From an uncultured Bacteroidales bacterium (GTDB lineage Bacteria > Bacteroidota > Bacteroidia > Bacteroidales > WCHB1-69), in assembly GCA_946409645.1 (NCBI GenBank), contig CAMJXE010000023.1, forward strand, positions 1-35,376: a DNA stretch of 35,376 nucleotides. Reading direction: 5' to 3'. Position 1 is the first letter of the stretch. Each line of letters begins with the position of its first letter. The position numbers and the translations under genes are program-made. A model generated the notes under the pieces. It ran no database searches, was not told the DNA's origin, and saw nothing but the letters and a program-made list of their open reading frames with translations. Positions 24,946 through 32,914 of this stretch are shown here, piece by piece.

Positions 24946-26151
24946 TTAATACAGCAGTCCGAACATCCACAAAGGGATGCGGTTGCCGTGGCCGAACTCG
25001 GTGTCATCGATAGCTAAGAAGCTGTCCGGCACATCGGCAATCTGATCGAACGTTTTTCTGCTGCCGCCCACTTCAAAGAGATATTTGTCGTTCACAAGAA
25101 AATCGCCCTTCGTGGGATATTTGAGCTCGTTCGCCACGCGGAGTTGGCTGTAGAAGAACGTTTCCCGCTCGTTTCCTTTGTCTATACGAGGGCACAAGAC
25201 GTGCATCAGGTTGGGGTTGCCCAAGTAGATTTTGTCGGGCTTGTAGAGGTGCTTGTAACTCTTGGTCTTCGAGGTGAGCAGCCCAAGAATTTGTGCTTTG
25301 TCGAGCGCGTATAGCATGCGCAGCCCTAACTCGTTGTTGGTGTCAAGCTGTTTCCAAAGCATGGACATGTTCGGTTCGAAAGGAACCTGTTCGCAGATGA
25401 TCATCAGCAGGCGTTTGACTTTCTGAAGGGTTTCGAATGACACGTTCTCCACAGAGGGCAGGTCGCTGTCGATCACAACAGATACCGTTTCGCGAAGTCG
25501 GGATGGAAAATCCTCGATGGACTCGCGATAAAAGGGGTAGTAGCCGTGGCGCAGGTACGCCTCGAAGAGCGGGGCGACTTTGACAGCACTTGTAATAGCC
25601 ATGGCGTGGCGGACGTGGTGCCGAATGAGCTCGTTTAAGGGAATCGGCTCAATATTCAGGACATTCTCAAAGACGAGAAACTCCCGGAACGACATACCGT
25701 AAAGCGTGTAAACGGTCTGTCGGCGAGAGAGATCCACCTTGGCGTTGTCCATAACGAGGAGTGAGCTGCTGGTATAGACGATGCTCATGTCGGGATAGTT
25801 GTCATATATGTTCTTCAGGTTGATGGACCATTGGTCATAGCGGTGTACTTCATCCAAATAGAGGCGCATGATGCCATGCCGGTAGGCCCAGTCCACGAGT
25901 TCGACAAGGGTATGGGAGGCAAACCAGAGGTCGTCAAGGGAGGCGTAGAGGGTTTGGTCGATGTCATCGTAGTTCTCAAGGATGTGCTGGAGGAGCATGG
26001 TGGTTTTGCCGACACCGCGGGGGCCTTTGATGCCGATCATCCTGGCCTTCCAGTTGATTTGAGGGTAAAGGTAACGTTTGAACCGCAAGTCTATCTTGGC
26101 TATCTTGCGGTGATAGTTGTCGAAAAGGGGTTGTAAATCAGAGCTTTCCAT
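24946..26151 (-). CDS. AAA-type ATPase (AAA_14 / DUF4143-like)
   Basis: The 401-residue product has a Walker A GPRGVGKTT (about 44-52), Walker B RLYLDEVH (about 95-102), a sensor-like IVYTSSSLL, and a C-terminal region (about 200-401) with a DUF4143-like nuclease-fold remnant, FLVNDKYLFEVGGSRK. This family of archaeal and bacterial ATPases is common in accessory regions of Bacteroidota; its role is not established. The gene has its own -7 box and stands alone, convergent with the HTH gene and divergent from the SPFH cluster. Confidence 0.82.
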   Translation of the reverse strand: MESSDLQPLFDNYHRKIAKIDLRFKRYLYPQINWKARMIGIKGPRGVGKTTMLLQHILENYDDIDQTLYASLDDLWFASHTLVELVDWAYRHGIMRLYLDEVHRYDQWSINLKNIYDNYPDMSIVYTSSSLLVMDNAKVDLSRRQTVYTLYGMSFREFLVFENVLNIEPIPLNELIRHHVRHAMAITSAVKVAPLFEAYLRHGYYPFYRESIEDFPSRLRETVSVVIDSDLPSVENVSFETLQKVKRLLMIICEQVPFEPNMSMLWKQLDTNNELGLRMLYALDKAQILGLLTSKTKSYKHLYKPDKIYLGNPNLMHVLCPRIDKGNERETFFYSQLRVANELKYPTKGDFLVNDKYLFEVGGSRKTFDQIADVPDSFLAIDDTEFGHGNRIPLWMFGLLY

Positions 26152-26177
26152 AACATCCTTGAATTTGAACGACGGTG

Positions 26178-26185
26178 CAAAAATA
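26178..26185 (-). promoter_or_regulatory. -7 box (TATTTTTG) of the ATPase gene
   Basis: The minus strand reads TATTTTTG, 26 bp before the ATG at 26151. Confidence 0.55.
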
Positions 26186-26334
26186 CAATTTATATTTTAA
26201 ACTGCAAAAATCTCCACTATTTTTATAGTTCAAACTGCAAAAGCATAACATTCCGCCGCTTCCGCCCATTAATTCTGTGCAATCCGCCAAGCAACACTTT
26301 GCTAAACAATTGATAATCATAATTATATATTGTA

Positions 26335-26447
26335 TATTTTTGACCCCTGATAAGAATGGGAAAGAAAGCGTCATCCCATGAAGCGCACAGCCCATTAAAA
26401 TGGGTCAAAATGGGTTATGGCGGTTTGATGGGAAAGTTTTTATTTTG
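26335..26447 (+). promoter_or_regulatory. Promoter/operator region of the SPFH cluster
   Basis: TATTTTTG at 26335-26342 is a perfect -7 box. A second, one-base-short candidate (TATTTTG, 26441-26447) lies closer to the gene. Between them is CCCATT-AA-AATGGG (26391-26404), followed by AATGGG at 26399 and 26409 (10-bp step) and a further GATGGG at 26427. The repeats end 25 bp before the second box, the same distance as in putative operator 1. The remainder of 26152-26515 shows no gene. Confidence 0.45.
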
Positions 26448-26515
26448 CGGGTGGAAAAGAAGGGGATTGGAAAGGTGATCATATTTAAATTGAATTTCAA
26501 ATATAGCCATTTATT

Positions 26516-27631
26516 ATGTACAATGAACAGTTAGAGCAGTTGATCGAAGCGGCCTTAAAAGACGGTATGATGTCAGGAAAGGAAAGACAAGTCCTTTTCA
26601 ACGAAGCTCAATCTTTGGGTATCAATCTTCTTGAGTTTGAAAACGAACTAAATAGGCGTATATTGTCGCGCAAAAATGAAAGTGTTTCAGATTCTCCAAA
26701 CAATAACAACAATAATCCTATTTTCACCAAAGTAGAACAACTAAAACAAAACGAAGAGAGCAAAGGGACAAGAGAACAGGAAAAAGAGGTGGAAGAGACA
26801 AAAGACGAGACAGAAGAATTCGAGGAAAACGAGGAAGAAATAAAAGAAAGAGATGAGGAAGACAAGGAGGACCCGGAGGATAAGGAAGATACGGAGGATT
26901 ACGATGAAGACGAAGACGACAACGACTCGTTAGTTAGGGATATTGTGAACGACTTCAAAGACACTGTTAGCGACATAAAATCGGATGTTTCCGATATCTT
27001 ACACGATATTATAGGAAATCCCAAACATACAATCAAGTCATCTGCGAGTCAAAAGAGGCCTCAAAAAAATATCTCCAAGAACAATAAAACGCCTTTGAGA
27101 TCAAATTCGTCCAATAGGAGCAATTTTGCCCAGTTGCTCAATAGTGGTAATCTTTCTTCCAAAAAACTGAATGACATTCTTGACGACATTGTTGATGGTG
27201 AGTATATGACATCTGCTGATTGTGAAGACATGTTAGACTTCAGAGAACTTAAGGCACAGAAAAAACGCGTAAAAGAGGCTCTTGTTCAATTTCCTACCCC
27301 ATCTGACAAAGACGACCTACTTGATTTTATGCTTTACCTGAAACCTAAAATCCAACATTCCGAGCATAGCGACGCTTTCTTGATGAAATATAATGAATGT
27401 GTGGAAAAGGTGGAAATGCTTTATCCCGAAGACCCTGATTTTGAAAAGATAATTGGTTCAAAAGTAAAGAAAAACGGTTGGGGAAAATTCCGGGGAAATA
27501 TGAAAAAGACAGGGATGGTAATGGGTGGAATAGGACGCGTAGTGTGGGTGATATTAAAAACAGCAGGAATTCTGTTGATTATTGCGATTGTATTGTTTAT
27601 AGTTTTGATGATACTTGGTGCTCTGTCCTAA
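26516..27631 (+). CDS. TerB-like domain protein with acidic linker and C-terminal membrane anchor
   Basis: The 371-residue first gene of the cluster starts with a TerB-like helical module (1-50, MYNEQLEQLIEAALKDGMMS, LGINLLEFENEL) nearly shared with the 28219 gene. A long Asp/Glu/Lys-rich disordered stretch follows (about 55-145). A conserved C-terminal helical module (about 260-315, FPTPSDKDDLLDFMLYLKPK and MLYPEDPDFEKI) also has a counterpart in the paralogue. The protein ends with a single membrane segment (about 346-369). It probably projects into the cytoplasm from the inner membrane. Function is unknown. The 81-bp gap to the next gene supports one operon. Confidence 0.7.
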   Translation: MYNEQLEQLIEAALKDGMMSGKERQVLFNEAQSLGINLLEFENELNRRILSRKNESVSDSPNNNNNNPIFTKVEQLKQNEESKGTREQEKEVEETKDETEEFEENEEEIKERDEEDKEDPEDKEDTEDYDEDEDDNDSLVRDIVNDFKDTVSDIKSDVSDILHDIIGNPKHTIKSSASQKRPQKNISKNNKTPLRSNSSNRSNFAQLLNSGNLSSKKLNDILDDIVDGEYMTSADCEDMLDFRELKAQKKRVKEALVQFPTPSDKDDLLDFMLYLKPKIQHSEHSDAFLMKYNECVEKVEMLYPEDPDFEKIIGSKVKKNGWGKFRGNMKKTGMVMGGIGRVVWVILKTAGILLIIAIVLFIVLMILGALS

Positions 27632-27712
27632 CAACCACAATCGAAATGTTAAAGCAAACGATACTATTCAACAGATCAATTCAGAATTCATCTAATCAGT
27701 AATCACTGCAAT

Positions 27713-28150
27713 ATGGCAAAGACTATTAAGCGGAGTAAAGCTGCTTTTGGAAAACAAGTCGAATTATACGTAAAGGCCTTGTTATTAAAAGAAGGTGCTG
27801 ATGTCTATACTCCAGAAGTGGATGATAAAGCAATAGATATCTTGGTCAAAACTCCGACGAACCATTTTAATGAGATACAAGTGAAAGCAGTAACAAACGG
27901 TGCTCTTTTTGCCGCTATTTCTCACAATAAACCGCGAAATAATTATTGGTTTATCTTCTATTCCGAAGAATTAGATGTATTTTGGATTTTATCCTCGCAA
28001 GAGTTTGTTGCAGAAGCTTCGCAAAATAAAAAAGGAAAACACATTGGAAAATATTCCATCCAGTTTCATAGCAAAAGCAATGGAACGGTCGTTGCTAACC
28101 CTAAATATTCAAAATATGAAGTTACAAACTTTCGACGAATAACAATGTGA
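27713..28150 (+). CDS. PD-(D/E)XK-like nuclease (DUF4365-type)
   Basis: The 145-residue soluble protein has the core of the restriction-endonuclease-like fold: an N-terminal helix with E17 (FGKQVELYVKALLLKEGADV), D42 in AIDILVK, and the QxK variant EIQVK (Q56, K58). QxK in place of ExK is common in DUF4365-like proteins. It would bind or cut nucleic acid; substrate unknown. Local GC is low (about 33% in a 60-base sample). It lies between the two TerB-like paralogues. Confidence 0.65.
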   Translation: MAKTIKRSKAAFGKQVELYVKALLLKEGADVYTPEVDDKAIDILVKTPTNHFNEIQVKAVTNGALFAAISHNKPRNNYWFIFYSEELDVFWILSSQEFVAEASQNKKGKHIGKYSIQFHSKSNGTVVANPKYSKYEVTNFRRITM

Positions 28151-28218
28151 TATGTGGATTGGTGTGCGAGCAAGCAGCATAAAAAAGTTTATTTTGAAAT
28201 AGATTAAAATAAAATGAT

Positions 28219-29007
28219 ATGTATAACGAACAATTGGAACAGTTAATTGATGCGGCGTTAACGGATGGCACGTTGACTGAAAAAGAAAAGCAGATTCTTT
28301 ATAAAAAAGCCATGGTCATGGGTGTGGACTTAGACGAGTTTGAAATGGTTCTAGAAGCTAGACTAATCAAACTCAAAAAGGAAGTTGAGGAAAAAGTAGC
28401 TTCATCAGCTCCTAAAAGCAACAAACATGGTGACATAAGAAAATGTCCGGCTTGCGGGGCACTAGTGCCCCAATTGACAGGATTTTGCAAAGAATGTGGC
28501 TATGAATTCTCAAATGTAGGCGTGTCCACCACATCCCAATTAGTGGCAGATGAAATAAAAAAGATAAAAGAGGAAAGTGCTCGAAAAAAGCAAGAACTGA
28601 GAATGAGCGGTTTGTTCTCAGCAGAAAAAGAAGAAGGAGAGAGTTATTCTCCTTTAGAAAAAGCTCAAGACAATGTTGACAGTGACAGCCGAAGTAAGAT
28701 TCATTCATTCATCGAGTCTTTTCCAATACCAAACACAAAAAATGATCTGTTAGATTTCATTTCATTTTTGAGAGTGGAGGGCTACTCGGAAAAATGCAAA
28801 CAATGTCTATCCAAAGCAAAATTATTGTTTCCTGATGACCCTGTATTTGAGCAAATATCCGCTGAGATAACGACGGAAGAGAAAAAAAGAGATAGATTTA
28901 TGGCGTTGTTGTGTTTTCTTATGTTTGGATTACCTATTATTATTGGAATATTAGGACTTATTTTACATTGGTGGACTTGGGCAGACATACGTTCTTTATT
29001 CCATTAA
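28219..29007 (+). CDS. TerB-like, zinc-ribbon, membrane-anchored protein
   Basis: The 262-residue paralogue of the 26516 protein has a TerB-like N-terminal module (1-50, MYNEQLEQLIDAALTDGTLT, MGVDLDEFEMVL), a zinc ribbon with C76-x2-C79 and C90-x2-C93, a charged linker, the shared C-terminal module (about 172-215, FPIPNTKNDLLDFISFLR, LLFPDDPVFEQI), and a terminal membrane segment (about 228-252). The zinc ribbon replaces the acidic linker of its paralogue. TerB-like plus zinc ribbon plus TM proteins are often found with SPFH or tellurite-type stress genes. The actual role is unknown. Confidence 0.75.
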   Translation: MYNEQLEQLIDAALTDGTLTEKEKQILYKKAMVMGVDLDEFEMVLEARLIKLKKEVEEKVASSAPKSNKHGDIRKCPACGALVPQLTGFCKECGYEFSNVGVSTTSQLVADEIKKIKEESARKKQELRMSGLFSAEKEEGESYSPLEKAQDNVDSDSRSKIHSFIESFPIPNTKNDLLDFISFLRVEGYSEKCKQCLSKAKLLFPDDPVFEQISAEITTEEKKRDRFMALLCFLMFGLPIIIGILGLILHWWTWADIRSLFH

Positions 29008-29079
29008 TATTCATATCATATTTGGGTTTACTTTGTTTAAAGAACACACGTTTATTACTAAAATTTCAAGGTGAAAATC

Positions 29080-29391
29080 ATGGACATTGGAATAGCAAGT
29101 ATTATTGTCGCTTTATTATTGAGTACAGGTGGAATCGTAATTTCTTTTATGTTTGGACACATTCCTCGGAAACGGAAGGACGAGATAGTTAGAACAAAGA
29201 AAGAGTTACTTCAGCTTTATAAAGATGTTTTACAGTTGCTTGAAGAAGAAAAGATGTTGTTGGAAGAAACAGAAATGAGCAAATTGAAAGCAAGGAAGGA
29301 TAGGGTTATTAGTAGTCGATGCGAACCTGCCCGAATCAAAAAAAGAATCAAAGAGTTAGAATCACAAATGCATAATTATGGGACTATTTAA
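29080..29391 (+). CDS. Small membrane-anchored coiled-coil protein
   Basis: The 103-residue product has one N-terminal membrane segment (about 4-25) and a charged coiled-coil tail (about 30-100) of Lys/Glu heptads. The ATG at 29080 is preferred to an in-frame GTG at 29071. Its end overlaps the start of the SPFH gene by 14 bp, so translation is probably coupled and the two products may work together. No family recognised. Confidence 0.65.
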   Translation: MDIGIASIIVALLLSTGGIVISFMFGHIPRKRKDEIVRTKKELLQLYKDVLQLLEEEKMLLEETEMSKLKARKDRVISSRCEPARIKKRIKELESQMHNYGTI

Positions 29392-30775
29392 CAGAAAAGA
29401 AGGCGGATTGATGGATGTCATCCGCTGCGATGAACCGGAATATTTAATTTGGAAATGGCGTCCTGCAGGGCAAGACGCAAACAGCACAAAAAAAGAGAAC
29501 GCCATCCGCTACGGCAGCAGTCTGCGGGTGAAAGATGGCGAAGTTGCAGTTTTTGTTTACAAACAGGATGGTGGCATTATGCAGGATTTCATCGAGGGAC
29601 CATACGATGACACTATCAAAACTGCCAATTTCCCAATACTCACGAGCATCGTTGGCTTGGCGTTCGGGGGCAACTCTCCATTCCAAGCCGAGGTCTTTTT
29701 CATCAACCTCTCCCAAGTGATGCAGGTCAGGTTCGCTGTACCTTACTTTGATGTCTTTGATCCGCGATTTCTTGACTATCCTGTGCCTATGGCTGTGAGG
29801 GGGACTCTGACATTTAACATTTCTGATTACAAGGCGTTTATTAAACTACATCGCCTCATCAATTTTGAGTTGGAAGATTTCAGCAAACAGATTAAGGACG
29901 CCATCGTTAAATATGTGAAAGGGGTGGTGACCAACGTGCCGCAAGAAAATGGCATCCCTGTCTTGCAGATGGAAAGGAAAATATTGGAAATCAACGAAAT
30001 CGTGGTTCAACATTTGAAACCCAGATTGGAGAATGACTTCGGAGTGAATATGAAAGCGGTTGACATCGCAGCTATTGAACCTGACAAGGAAAGTGAAGGT
30101 TATCTTGAGTTGCGTAAAATAACTGCAGGTCAGCAAACCAAAACCATTGAGACACAAACAGAAATCAACCTCAAGAACATGCAGGAAATGCAGCGTATCA
30201 ATGCTGAAAATATGGAGGAGTCGCTCCGTGTACAGCGTGAAGAAGCCCAGCGCGCGCAACGTCTGCAGACAGAAAATGCAAACATTGCTGCTCACAGCAT
30301 CAACAAGCAGACAGAGGTACTCTCTGCAGCTGCACAGAATCTCGGTGAAATGAGCCAAGTGAACTTGGAGAATGGCAATGTGGGTGGAATGAATCCCGCC
30401 GGGATGATGATGGGAATGGCAATGGGTGGCGCTATGGGAGGCCAAATGGGGAATATGATGAATCGAATGGGGCAGCAGATGCAACAAGCGAGCATGCCGC
30501 AACAGCCACAGCAACAAGCACAGCCACAGATGACACCTCCACCCATGCCTGGTGCCGTGAATGTGGCTTATCTGGTTTCTGTCAATGGACAACAATTCGG
30601 TCCCTACAACATGCAACAGTTGCAACAATTGGTGCAGAACGGACAGCTTACTGCACAAACTTATGTTTGGAAGCAAGGGATGCCCAACTGGGAGTTTGCA
30701 GGTAACGTACAGGAACTCGCCAATCTGTTTGGAGCCGTCCCGCCGCCTATGCCTCCATCCCCTCCAATGCCGTAA
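29378..30775 (+). CDS. SPFH (YdjI/virion-core-like) protein with C-terminal GYF_2 domain
   Basis: The 465-residue product has a Band_7_1-type SPFH domain (about 15-240; DEPEYLIWKWRPAGQDANST, VRGTLTFNISD), a helical Gln/Glu/Arg-rich coiled coil (about 240-330), a Met/Gly/Gln-rich linker (about 335-395), a GYF_2 domain (397-451; FGPY at 407-410, W431, W438) and a Pro-rich tail. SPFH proteins oligomerise into membrane-associated rings or scaffolds; GYF_2 domains bind proline-rich or membrane partners. Most homologues carry other C-terminal modules. In Bacillus subtilis the related YdjI is encoded beside a PspA paralogue, pointing to membrane stress. GC is about 58% here, unlike the upstream genes. 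Confidence 0.85.
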   Translation: MGLFNRKEGGLMDVIRCDEPEYLIWKWRPAGQDANSTKKENAIRYGSSLRVKDGEVAVFVYKQDGGIMQDFIEGPYDDTIKTANFPILTSIVGLAFGGNSPFQAEVFFINLSQVMQVRFAVPYFDVFDPRFLDYPVPMAVRGTLTFNISDYKAFIKLHRLINFELEDFSKQIKDAIVKYVKGVVTNVPQENGIPVLQMERKILEINEIVVQHLKPRLENDFGVNMKAVDIAAIEPDKESEGYLELRKITAGQQTKTIETQTEINLKNMQEMQRINAENMEESLRVQREEAQRAQRLQTENANIAAHSINKQTEVLSAAAQNLGEMSQVNLENGNVGGMNPAGMMMGMAMGGAMGGQMGNMMNRMGQQMQQASMPQQPQQQAQPQMTPPPMPGAVNVAYLVSVNGQQFGPYNMQQLQQLVQNGQLTAQTYVWKQGMPNWEFAGNVQELANLFGAVPPPMPPSPPMP

Positions 30776-30796
30776 CATTTAATAAAATAGTGAAAT

Positions 30797-31183
30797 ATGG
30801 ACAATAACAATTTCTTCTCCATCGACCGGCTAATCGAGTTCGGTATGAGTATGGCCGTTGCCCAGCAGATGGTTCAAACAATGAACCAAACGATGCAAAG
30901 TATGTACATCCCAGGGACGATGAACCCGATGACACAGGCACAGCCTTCGCAAGCTGCGCCAATGCCGCAACCTCTTCCACAAGTTTTCTATGTCGTCATT
31001 AACGGAAATTCCGTCGGGCCTTTGTCCGAAACCGAAGTCATGAAACTCATTTCCTCCAAACAAATCACCAAAGACACTTACGTCTGGAAGCCAGGTATGA
31101 GCGAATGGCAGACAGTGGAAAACACGCCAGAAGTTTTGAAATTAGTTTTGTTGGCACCGCCAGCGTTTAACCAGCCAAAATAA
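30797..31183 (+). CDS. Second GYF_2 domain protein
   Basis: The 128-residue product has a Met/Gln-rich N-terminal region with an amphipathic helix (about 8-36), a Pro/Gln linker, and a GYF_2 domain (about 64-116; VGPLSETEVMKLI, WKPGMSEW) closely similar to that of the SPFH protein. It starts 21 bp after the SPFH gene. It may compete with or extend the GYF_2 face of the SPFH scaffold (inference). Confidence 0.8.
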   Translation: MDNNNFFSIDRLIEFGMSMAVAQQMVQTMNQTMQSMYIPGTMNPMTQAQPSQAAPMPQPLPQVFYVVINGNSVGPLSETEVMKLISSKQITKDTYVWKPGMSEWQTVENTPEVLKLVLLAPPAFNQPK

Positions 31184-31190
31184 CGAGAGT

Positions 31191-31538
31191 ATGAAAATAA
31201 ACAGTATTCCCACCATTATTGCATTAGCCATCAGCGCATTGATTGGCTATGCCTTGTATGCCCTCTGCAAGGCCGAAGGGCAGGAACTGCTTTTGGGCAT
31301 TGGCGGCGGCATCGCCACATTCATCCCTTTGGCCACCGCTTTAGGTGTCCGGTTCGAACAATCCCGCACTTCCGGCAACATTGCCGCACTGGGCGGCGCA
31401 TTCACCCTCATCATGCTCGTCTGCTGTTTCGTGTATGCCTTCGTGCAATTCACCCCGCCTGCCTTCGTCATTGTAGTAGGTTTGTTGATGTTGACTTTCA
31501 TTATGATTGTCTATGGGATAGCTAAGGCGAAACAATAA
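31191..31538 (+). CDS. Small four-helix inner-membrane protein
   Basis: The 115-residue product has four hydrophobic segments (about 6-26, 31-51, 64-84, 88-110) and short loops; no family recognised. It begins 7 bp after the second GYF_2 gene and shares its high GC, so it is probably part of the same unit and could be the membrane anchor of the GYF_2/SPFH assembly. Confidence 0.7.
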   Translation: MKINSIPTIIALAISALIGYALYALCKAEGQELLLGIGGGIATFIPLATALGVRFEQSRTSGNIAALGGAFTLIMLVCCFVYAFVQFTPPAFVIVVGLLMLTFIMIVYGIAKAKQ

Positions 31539-31610
31539 GTGCGCGTTTTGGGCACATCCCACAGAAACGTATCTATTTATTCATATTTCATCAATTTAAT
31601 TCAAATCATT

Positions 31611-32213
31611 ATGACATCACAAGATTTATCTGTTTACATCAGCGATTTTTTCAGTTACGCGTACAGCCATAAAATCGAACTCTATAATGAATATTCATTG
31701 CAGCACGAGCTTGGCATATTCTTACGCAACCAATGCCCCAATTACAGTGTGCAATTTGAGAGAAACACTAGCTTCTTTGGAATAAATACAGCCACTGTAA
31801 AACAAGAGATTGACATTGCGGTATTTGACAAGAACGAAAAGTTCGCCATTGAACTAAAGTTCCCCCGCAACGGTGCCTACCCAAGAAGAATGTTCCAATT
31901 CGTTGAAGATATTTGTTTTATTGAGCAGTTGAAACATAATGGATTTACTGGCGGTTGTACTGTTGTCCTTGTTGACGATCCGAAATTTTATTCCAATCAA
32001 GGACTAAACACCACAGGTATTTATGGCTATTTCCGTAAAAAAAAGCCAATTACAGGTGTAATCAACAATCCTTTACAGAACAATGGACCAACACAGCTTA
32101 TTGTCAACGGTTCTTATAAAGCAATTTGGAGCCCAACAGACATTTTGCTCAGAAATAACGTGGCGGACCCAATCACGTCTGTATCAGCTAAATATTACAT
32201 CATTGAAATTTAG
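31611..32213 (+). CDS. PD-(D/E)XK nuclease-like protein
   Basis: The 200-residue soluble protein has nuclease-fold landmarks: helix Glu in YSLQHELGIFLR (E33), D68 in KQEIDIAVF, and ELK (E81, K83) in KFAIELKFPRNGAYPR. The sequence matches a family of restriction-like proteins found in accessory regions. The ATG at 31611 lies 72 bp after the membrane gene. Local GC drops again to about 37%, so this gene may have been added to the cluster separately. Confidence 0.75.
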   Translation: MTSQDLSVYISDFFSYAYSHKIELYNEYSLQHELGIFLRNQCPNYSVQFERNTSFFGINTATVKQEIDIAVFDKNEKFAIELKFPRNGAYPRRMFQFVEDICFIEQLKHNGFTGGCTVVLVDDPKFYSNQGLNTTGIYGYFRKKKPITGVINNPLQNNGPTQLIVNGSYKAIWSPTDILLRNNVADPITSVSAKYYIIEI

Positions 32214-32255
32214 TTGGTTAAGTATTCAACAAGGCATACATTCCTGTTTGTAGTT

Positions 32256-32263
32256 TATATTTG
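32256..32263 (+). promoter_or_regulatory. Possible -7 box (TATATTTG) after the nuclease gene
   Basis: Fits TAnnTTTG. It precedes a short broken frame at 32332 and the small membrane gene at 32457. Confidence 0.35.
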
Positions 32264-32331
32264 TATTTGAAAGGTATCAAGGAGGAAGCCGAAAATCCAT
32301 AAAAGAGTAGGCAACTTAAAATCGTATTATC

Positions 32332-32437
32332 ATGAGGTATAAACTTTTAGTAACATTTTTTGGCCGCCGTCGATGGAAACAAGGTGACGATTGATGGGGT
32401 CAAGGCGGTAATACAACTGTTGAAATCTGCAAAATGA
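32332..32437 (+). pseudogene. Short frameshifted remnant
   Basis: ATG at 32332 opens MRYKLLVTFFG and then an early stop. A one-base shift keeps a plausible tail open to TGA at 32437 (AVDGNKVTIDGVKAVIQLLK). The family is not recognisable; it may be the end of a lost gene or chance. Nothing else is seen in 32214-32456. Confidence 0.25.
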
Positions 32438-32456
32438 TGGTAAATTCCCAATTATT

Positions 32457-32777
32457 ATGACCGCCCTCCTTTGGCTCATCCAAAAAATCGCGCCCATCAC
32501 CAACCTCGTCGGACTGCTTGTCCTGCTCTCGGAACTCGCCTACAACGACATCGGCGTCGGGACGCACGTATATGTCCTCGCGGGCGGGCTCGCGCTCGCG
32601 GGGTTCATCCTCGGGTTCACGAATTGGGCCTTGGACGTTCCCCCGAAATTCTTCTGGACCAAATCGCGGGTGCAACTCTTCGACAACCGCGTGGGCAACG
32701 CCCTCGGCTACGCCGTCATCTTCTTCTTGCTGCCGTTCTTCGTGGCGGGGGTGGCGGTTGTGGTGGGAAAATGGTGA
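32457..32777 (+). CDS. Small membrane protein
   Basis: The 106-residue product has three hydrophobic segments (about 12-30, 38-58, 84-104) and a short positively charged loop with PPKFFWTKSRVQLF. Family unknown. GC is high. Residues about 60-83 are duplicated as a 69-bp fragment at 33781-33849, on the far side of the MntA/HepT pair. Confidence 0.6.
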   Translation: MTALLWLIQKIAPITNLVGLLVLLSELAYNDIGVGTHVYVLAGGLALAGFILGFTNWALDVPPKFFWTKSRVQLFDNRVGNALGYAVIFFLLPFFVAGVAVVVGKW

Positions 32778-32779
32778 TG

Positions 32780-32856
32780 GAACCCCTACGGGGTTCTGCG
32801 GAACATCGTGGGGGACCGCACCGGGCTACAGACATTGAACCCCTAATGGGGTTCAA
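32780..32856. repeat. Two intergenic palindromes
   Basis: GAACCCC-tac-GGGGTTC (32780-32796) and TTGAACCCC-taat-GGGGTTCAA (32835-32856) between the small membrane gene and the HEPN gene. They may terminate both. Confidence 0.75.
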
Positions 32857-32914
32857 AGGGGACAACGGAACGTGCATGCCATCATCCCCGTAAGGAAATG
32901 CATATCCGTAGAAG

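Noticed and set aside
32400..32675. Minus-strand frame opposite the small membrane gene
   Set aside because: Pro/Glu/Arg-rich shadow product without motif; the plus strand encodes three membrane helices.
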